Notes under the pieces: model-generated | The model's database searches: none | What the model was told of the DNA's origin: nothing | The model's input: the letters and a program-made list of their open reading frames with translations, nothing else | Source of the DNA: CAZBRS01 sp964494475 | Lineage (GTDB): Bacteria > Myxococcota_A > UBA9042 > CAZBRS01 | DNA: 11,708 nucleotides | Assembly (NCBI GenBank): GCA_964494475.1 | Contig: CAZBRS010000100.1 | Coordinates: 1-11,708, forward strand | Reading direction: 5' to 3' | In this document: piece by piece, positions 7,452-11,708 of the stretch | How positions within the stretch are numbered: position 1 is the first letter of the stretch | How the letters are laid out: each line of letters starts with the position of its first letter | Position numbers and translations under genes: made by a program

Positions 7452-8006
7452 ATGCCGCTACGAATCGTGCTGCTCCTGATCGCGTGCTTCGCGTACGCGA
7501 CCCTGCGCTACGTGGTCTTCGGCGACGTGACCGCGGCGCACCTGCCGGCCTTCGTGACCAACAAGGCGCTGGCGCTGGCCGCGGCGGTGGCTCTCTTTCC
7601 CGCCGCGTTGGCCCGCCACAGGGGCGACGGTCTCGGGGCGCGCGGGTGGGAGTGGCTGGCGGGCGCCGGCGCGCTCCTGCACGTGCTCTTGAGCCTGGCG
7701 CAGCTCGCGCCGGCCGTCTACCCGCCGCTCTTCGCCGACGGCCGGCTGAACCTGACGGGCGAGCTGGTCGTGCTGTCGGGCGTGCTGGCGGCCTGGCTGG
7801 CCTGGCAGATGCGGGGCTCCACGGGCGGCCCCGGCGCCCGCCTGCACGTGCCCCTGCTGCTCGCGCTGCTCGTTCACGCGGTGGCGCGCGGGCTGTCGGG
7901 CTGGCTCGCGCCCGGCTCCTGGCCCGGAGGCCTGCCGCCCATCTCGCTGCTGGCCGCCGTGGCGCTCGCGGCCGCGCTGGTGGTCCGGTTCCCCCGCCGC
8001 GCCTGA
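7452..8006 (+). CDS. Six-helix membrane protein of unknown function
   Basis: 184 residues. Predicted transmembrane helices lie near residues 4-22, 33-54, 67-88, 101-119, 130-148 and 162-179, joined by short loops and ending in a basic tail (RFPRR). His77 (GALLHVLLSL), His132 and His142 (RLHVPLLLALLVHAVARG) lie in or beside helices. This loosely recalls heme-ligating ferric-reductase-like membrane domains such as MsrQ, but I cannot establish homology. The start ATG is preceded by only a weak purine stretch (GGGGCGACGGA). It follows the lipid kinase gene by 31 bases on the same strand, so co-transcription is likely, and it ends 18 bases before the convergent lipoprotein gene. I do not recognise the family with confidence. 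Confidence 0.7.
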   Translation: MPLRIVLLLIACFAYATLRYVVFGDVTAAHLPAFVTNKALALAAAVALFPAALARHRGDGLGARGWEWLAGAGALLHVLLSLAQLAPAVYPPLFADGRLNLTGELVVLSGVLAAWLAWQMRGSTGGPGARLHVPLLLALLVHAVARGLSGWLAPGSWPGGLPPISLLAAVALAAALVVRFPRRA

Positions 8007-8024
8007 GGCCCCGCAGGGCGCCGC

Positions 8025-9600
8025 CTATCTGCGACTCAACCACTCCACCGCGTTCAGGAAGAGCGCGCGGTTCTGCTGGCTCGCGCTGTGCCACGCGTCG
8101 TGCGACGCGTTGACGTTGCCGTGCGAGTCGCTGCCGTCGCCGCCGATGGCCGAATCGGTCACGAAGACCACGCGCCCCGCGCCCACCTCGACCGCGCCCA
8201 CGGCGAGGCTCGTCGTGGCGTCGGGCGCGCCCGGGAGTTGCACGAGGGCGGCGGCCGTGGCGTTCGTGCCGGTGAGGCGCGCCGTGCAGCCCTGGTAGAA
8301 GCCCACGCGCGTCACGACACCGGCCGGCCCCGCGAGCACGGGGTGCGCGGGCGCGACGAGCCGATCGAGGGCCGCGGCCGCCTCGGCGTCGACGAGATCG
8401 AAGCGGAAGCCGAAGGGATCGGCGGCCACGGGGTTGTCGTCGAAGAGGTCGTTCCAGGCCTGGGGCGCGCTCCAGCCGTTGCCGTCGCGGTCGGCGCCCA
8501 GGTGGTTGGCCACCGCCAGCAGCCCCCCGCCCGCCTGCACGAAGCGCACGAGGGCCTCCTTCTCGGCCGCGCTCATCTGCCGGCTGGGCTCGAAGACCAC
8601 CAGCACGCCGTAACGGCCGAGGTCCTGGGCGTTGGTCGCGTCGCCGAAGGTGAGGCGCCCTTCCCAGGCGACCAGGCTCTCGACCACCAGGCCGCGCGCC
8701 TGCAGGTCGAAGCCGAACGAGCTGAGCGCGCCGGCCCAGGCCGCGCCGTCGGTCGGGTTCGAGGGCACGGGCACCCGGTGGCCCGCGTCGACCACCCAGT
8801 CGGAGTTGGGACCGAAGGCCGCCGTCTCGTCGAGGGTCTGGTCGAAGAGCACGCGCACCGCACCCGCCGGCAGCGCGCACGTCGCCTCGGTCGCCACGCA
8901 GTCGAGATCGGCGCACCCGGCCGCGCCGTCGCCGTCGCCGTCCACCTCGAGCCCCGTCGAGGGGTCGACACCGGTCGCGCACCCGCACTCGGCGGGGCCG
9001 CGTGGGCAAACGGCGTGGAAGGGGTTCTTCGCGCAGTCGGGGTCGGCGCAGTCGGCGAGCCCGTCGTGGTCGTCGTCCAGGCCGTTGGCGCAGCGTACGG
9101 GGTCGTGCTCGTACGAGGCGCCGGCCCCGCACACGGACACGGCCGGGCTGCGGCTGCAGGCGAAGTCGTCGCAGTCGGTGTAGCCGTTGCCGTCATCGTC
9201 GCGGCCGTTGCCGCAGGCCGCGTCGGTGCTCTCGACCGACCACGGCAGGGCCGAGGGCGCCGCGGACGGGCCGGCGGGCGCGCAGCCCGGCGCAGCGTCG
9301 GGATCGGCAGGGTCGCCGCCCGACTCCGGTTCGTCGCCCGCGGTGTCGGAGGGGCGCAGATCCGGCGCGGGCGTGTCGGCCGNNNNNNNNNNNNNNNNNN
9401 NNNNNNNNNNNNNNNNNNNNNNNNNNNNNNNNNNNNNNNNNNNNNNNNNNNNNNNNNNNNNNNNNNNNNNNNNNNNNNNNNNCCGGCGCGGGCGTGTCGG
9501 CCGCCGCGACCTCACCGGCGACGTCGCTGGCCGAAGACGCGCCCCCGCACGCCACCAGGGCCACCCCGAACAGCAGGAAGGCGAAGGCGCGGCAGGTCAT
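8025..9600 (-). CDS. Lipoprotein with Asp-rich loops and GATase1-like domain (interrupted by gap)
   Basis: Starts at ATG 9600-9598 with GGAGG close upstream. The N-terminus MTCRAFAFLLFGVALVACGG is a lipoprotein signal with lipobox LVAC (Cys18, then Gly19), so it should be anchored in the envelope. An Ala/Asp/Pro linker follows, cut by 100 N. Read literally the frames differ on the two sides, but merging the identical 21-base flanks gives one frame of 484 residues. Next come Asp-rich loops (NGRDDDGNGYTDCDD, NGLDDDHDGLADCAD, VDGDGDGAAGC), candidates for calcium binding. From about residue 208 onward is an alpha/beta domain (VRVLFDQT, YGVLVVFEPSRQMSAAEKEA, FVQAGGGLLAVANHLGADRD, WNDLF, GRVVFVTDSA) resembling the GATase1/DUF4350-type fold; no catalytic triad is claimed. 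It is the second gene of an operon with the Cys-rich gene 14 bases upstream. Ends with TAG. Confidence 0.85.
9362..9382. repeat. 21-base sequence abutting the gap, left copy
   Basis: These 21 bases (beginning ccggcgcggg and ending gtcggccg) are identical to 9483-9503 on the other side of the N run. They encode ADTPAP in the lipoprotein linker. Because both copies touch the gap edges, they look like unmerged overlapping contig ends. Confidence 0.95.
9383..9482. other. Assembly gap of 100 N, probably artefactual
   Basis: Exactly 100 N within the lipoprotein gene. The flanks are the same 21-base sequence. Removing the gap and one copy (121 bases) shifts the frame by one and joins the two halves of the gene in frame. 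A real short tandem repeat of the ADTPAP linker is the main alternative. Confidence 0.97.
9483..9503. repeat. 21-base sequence abutting the gap, right copy
   Basis: Identical to 9362-9382. In the - strand frame of the signal peptide this copy again encodes ADTPAP, directly after DVAGEVAA. Confidence 0.95.
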
Positions 9601-9603
9601 GGG

Positions 9604-9610
9604 CCCCTCC
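9604..9610 (-). promoter_or_regulatory. Ribosome binding site of the lipoprotein gene
   Basis: On the - strand GGAGGGG stands three bases before ATG 9600 (the core GGAGG is five away). It lies in the 14-base space after the TGA of the upstream gene, supporting this start and translation from a shared transcript. Confidence 0.75.
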
Positions 9611-9614
9611 GCGG

Positions 9615-11708
9615 TCAGTAGCATCCGTCGCTGTGACAGATCTGGGGGCTCGGGCAGAGGTGGTAATCGTAGTACCGACAGCCGGCCGAGGTCTCCTCGC
9701 ACGTCCAGTACTTGTAGTTGGTGCTCGAGTCGCACGCCCAGTAGTTGAGGTTGGAGCACTCGTTCTGGCACACACAACCGCCGCCACTGCAGACCGAGGC
9801 CGTGCCGCAGTACGAGTCGTAGCCCCACTCGGTGCACGGATCGTCGTCGAAGTCGGCGCAGGTCTGGATGTTGTCGGCGTCGGCGGGGTCGCAGCGCTCG
9901 TTGCCGTTCGCGCACTCGTTCGAGCACGCGGGGAGGCACGAACCGCTCTTGCCGCAGACGGGCTTGCCGGCGTCCTTGCAGTCGCTGTTCTTCAGGCACT
10001 GCACGCAGATGCGATCGGTGGGGCGGCAGAACTGGCCGGCCTGGCAGTGGCCGTCGTTCAGGCACGCCCAGCAGCTGCCTCCCACGGGATCGCAGTAGTG
10101 ACCCTGGATCTCGCACTCGTTGTTGCCGGCGCAGGCGCGGCACGAGCGGTCGAAGGGGTCGCAGATGCCCGCCCCGCAGTCGTAGGCGCTGCCACACTCG
10201 TAGCAGCCCCCCTCGACGCAGATGGCGGTGGCGCCGTCGAGGCACAAGATGGCGAGCACACACGCGTCGATGCACGTCCGGGTCAGCGGATCGCAGAAGC
10301 CCATGCCGAGCAGACCGCACGATGCGCCCGGATTGCAGGCGCCGCTCGGTTCGGCGAGGCACTTCTGGAGGTTCGGGTGACAGTACTGGCCGTTGGCGCA
10401 GTCGCCATCGCTGGCGCACGCCGACGACTTGCACTGGTTGCCGACGCAGGTCTCGCCGGGGTCGCACTGCGCGCCGCTGGTGCACTCGACGCAGGTGCCG
10501 TTGCCCCCGGCCAGGCAATGCAGCCCACCCGTGCAGTCGGGGTCGCTCACGCAGCCCGGCACGCACACGTTCTGGGTGGTGCACACCTTGCCCGCGCCGC
10601 AGTGCGCCTTGGTGGTGCACGCCACGCAGCCGGCGCCCGCCTTGCAGTGCAGCCCCTGGGGGCAGTCGGGATCGGCCTCGCAGCCCGCCACGCAGGCGTT
10701 GCTCACGCACAGCTTGCCCGCGCCGCAGTGCGCCTTCTCGAGGCACTGCACGCACGCGCCCGCCGGGCTGCAGTGCAGGCCCACGGGGCAGTCGGCCTCG
10801 ACCTCGCAGCCCGCCACGCACGCGCCCGCTTCGCACACCTCGCCCACGCTGCAGTGCGCCTTCTCGAGGCACTCGACGCAGGTGCCCGTGCCCCCGGGCT
10901 GGCAGTGGCCGCTGGGGCAATCACCGTCGGCGCTGCAGCCGGCCACGCACTGATGCTCGGCACAGATCGCGCCGGCCGGGCAGTCGGCCTTGACCAGGCA
11001 CTGGACGCACCCACCCGTCTCGGGCAGGCACACGGGCAGGTCGGCCGGGCACAGGACCTGATCGCAGTCGATGCCGCACTGGTGCAGGACGCACACCTTG
11101 CCCGCCGGACAGCCGAGCTCGCCCACGCACTCGAAGCAGCCGCCGTGCGCGCCCACGGCGAGGTCGCAGAGCAGGGGCTCGGGGCAGTCGCGATCGCCGC
11201 GGCAACCGGCCACGCAGGCGGTGCCCTCGCAGATGCTGCCGCTGGCGCAGTGGGCGTCGGCCAGGCAGGGAACGCAGAGGCTGGAGACCGGGTCGCAATG
11301 GGCGGCCGAGGGATCGGCGTCGCAGTCGGCGTCGGACTCGCACGCGATCTTGCAGACGCCACCCAGGCACCGCGAGGCCACGCCCGTGCAGTGCGCGTCG
11401 GTCAGGCACTGCACGCAGGCCCCGTGAGGCGGCACCGCGGTGTCGCAGTAGACCCCCTCGGGGCAGTCGCGGTCACCCTCGCAGCCCGGCGTGCAATGCC
11501 CGTCGAGGCAGATGGTGCCGAGCGTGCACTGCGACGAGCTCTGGCACTCGAGCGGAGAGCCGTCGCCCGCCAGGTCGGGCGCGGCGTCGGGGCCCGGGCC
11601 GCCCGGGTCGGGATCGGTCCCGTCAGATCCCACGGCCTCGCCGATCACCACGTCGATCAGGCAACTGCTGCCGCTGCACACGTCGTCGTTGGGGGTCGGC
11701 CCGCGCTG
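9615..11708 (-). CDS. Secreted Cys-rich protein with 42-residue repeats (5' partial)
   Basis: The frame is open to the window edge, so the GTG at 11681 is internal; 697 residues are visible and the signal sequence is outside. The visible N-terminus has an acidic Pro/Gly linker (DPDPGGPGPDAAPDLAGDGS), then many modules of the form CVxCLxxAHCxxGxxCxxxxCVxGCxxDxDCPxGLHC. Several have a strict 42-residue period. A different Cys-rich tail follows (CSNECANGNERCDP, DDDPCTEWGYDSYC, GGGCVCQNEC) and the protein ends in CHSDGCY. Cysteine spacing does not fit iron-sulfur or zinc-finger patterns; disulfide-bonded extracellular modules are more likely, as in large surface proteins of myxobacteria. It is the first visible gene of an operon, 14 bases before the lipoprotein gene. 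Function unknown; a surface scaffold or adhesin is a guess. Ends with TGA. Confidence 0.88.
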   Translation of the reverse strand, partial: QRGPTPNDDVCSGSSCLIDVVIGEAVGSDGTDPDPGGPGPDAAPDLAGDGSPLECQSSSQCTLGTICLDGHCTPGCEGDRDCPEGVYCDTAVPPHGACVQCLTDAHCTGVASRCLGGVCKIACESDADCDADPSAAHCDPVSSLCVPCLADAHCASGSICEGTACVAGCRGDRDCPEPLLCDLAVGAHGGCFECVGELGCPAGKVCVLHQCGIDCDQVLCPADLPVCLPETGGCVQCLVKADCPAGAICAEHQCVAGCSADGDCPSGHCQPGGTGTCVECLEKAHCSVGEVCEAGACVAGCEVEADCPVGLHCSPAGACVQCLEKAHCGAGKLCVSNACVAGCEADPDCPQGLHCKAGAGCVACTTKAHCGAGKVCTTQNVCVPGCVSDPDCTGGLHCLAGGNGTCVECTSGAQCDPGETCVGNQCKSSACASDGDCANGQYCHPNLQKCLAEPSGACNPGASCGLLGMGFCDPLTRTCIDACVLAILCLDGATAICVEGGCYECGSAYDCGAGICDPFDRSCRACAGNNECEIQGHYCDPVGGSCWACLNDGHCQAGQFCRPTDRICVQCLKNSDCKDAGKPVCGKSGSCLPACSNECANGNERCDPADADNIQTCADFDDDPCTEWGYDSYCGTASVCSGGGCVCQNECSNLNYWACDSSTNYKYWTCEETSAGCRYYDYHLCPSPQICHSDGCY
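10588..11097 (-). repeat. Tandem 126-base (42-residue) coding repeats
   Basis: Equivalent positions of successive units fall at 10587, 10713, 10839 and 10965, an exact 126-base spacing; the next falls at 11097 (132 bases). Segments such as cccgcgccgcagtgcgcctt (from 10591 and 10717) and gcagtgcgccttctcgaggc are shared between units. Units further out are more divergent. The repeats preserve cysteine positions in the encoded protein. Confidence 0.85.

Noticed and set aside
7999..8021. GCGCC/GGCGC stem between the convergent genes as a bidirectional terminator
   Set aside because: Only five base pairs, overlapping the stop codon of the membrane gene and lacking T-runs on either strand.
9615..11708. 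Cysteine clusters as iron-sulfur or zinc-binding sites
   Set aside because: Spacing is CxxC...C spread across tens of residues, in a protein likely exported and rich in repeats; it does not fit CxxCxxCxxxC ferredoxin or zinc-finger patterns.

Overview
The window is very GC-rich, with strong G/C preference at third codon positions. It carries very large cysteine- and aspartate-rich secreted proteins beside a lipoprotein and a clear sigma-54-type promoter. That combination points to a Gram-negative bacterium of the former Deltaproteobacteria, most likely Myxococcota or a relative. This is an inference from composition and protein style; there is no rRNA or other phylogenetic marker. Two runs of exactly 100 N (2780-2879 and 9383-9482) show that this is a scaffolded draft assembly.

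Layout on the + strand. (1) 1-2619 is an ATP-dependent helicase of the HrpB family, missing only its first residues. (2) 2620-2779 is a compact regulatory region with inverted repeats and a near-consensus sigma-54 -24/-12 promoter, followed by an assembly gap. (3) 2880-6374 is the visible part of a giant secreted protein. It has five tandem modules of about 144 residues with about 22 cysteines each (Dictyostelium CTDC-like repeats), then three PPC-like beta-sandwich domains separated by Asp-rich calcium-loop-like motifs. (4) 6440-7420 is a membrane lipid kinase of the Sec59/Dgk1 type (dolichol or diacylglycerol kinase-like) with a coiled-coil N-terminal extension. (5) 7452-8006 is a six-helix membrane protein of unknown function.

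Layout on the - strand, convergent with the above and transcribed right to left. (6) 11708-9615 is a second cysteine-rich repeat protein with a 42-residue period; its N-terminus lies outside the window. (7) It is followed after 14 bases by 9600-8025, a lipoprotein with calcium-loop-like motifs and a C-terminal glutamine-amidotransferase-like fold. This gene is interrupted by the second N run. The same 21 bases stand on both sides of that run, and merging them restores one open frame of 484 codons, so the gap is probably an assembly artefact.

How it fits together. The helicase looks like an unrelated housekeeping neighbour. The other genes share a cell-envelope or secretion theme: one sigma-54-controlled secreted protein, one two-gene operon for surface proteins, and a pair of membrane genes, one of them a lipid kinase. 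The Asp-rich 'NGxDDDxDGxxDC' motif occurs in both the + strand secreted protein and the - strand lipoprotein, hinting at a shared calcium-dependent surface role. No tRNA, rRNA, CRISPR array, insertion sequence or recognised defence system was seen.
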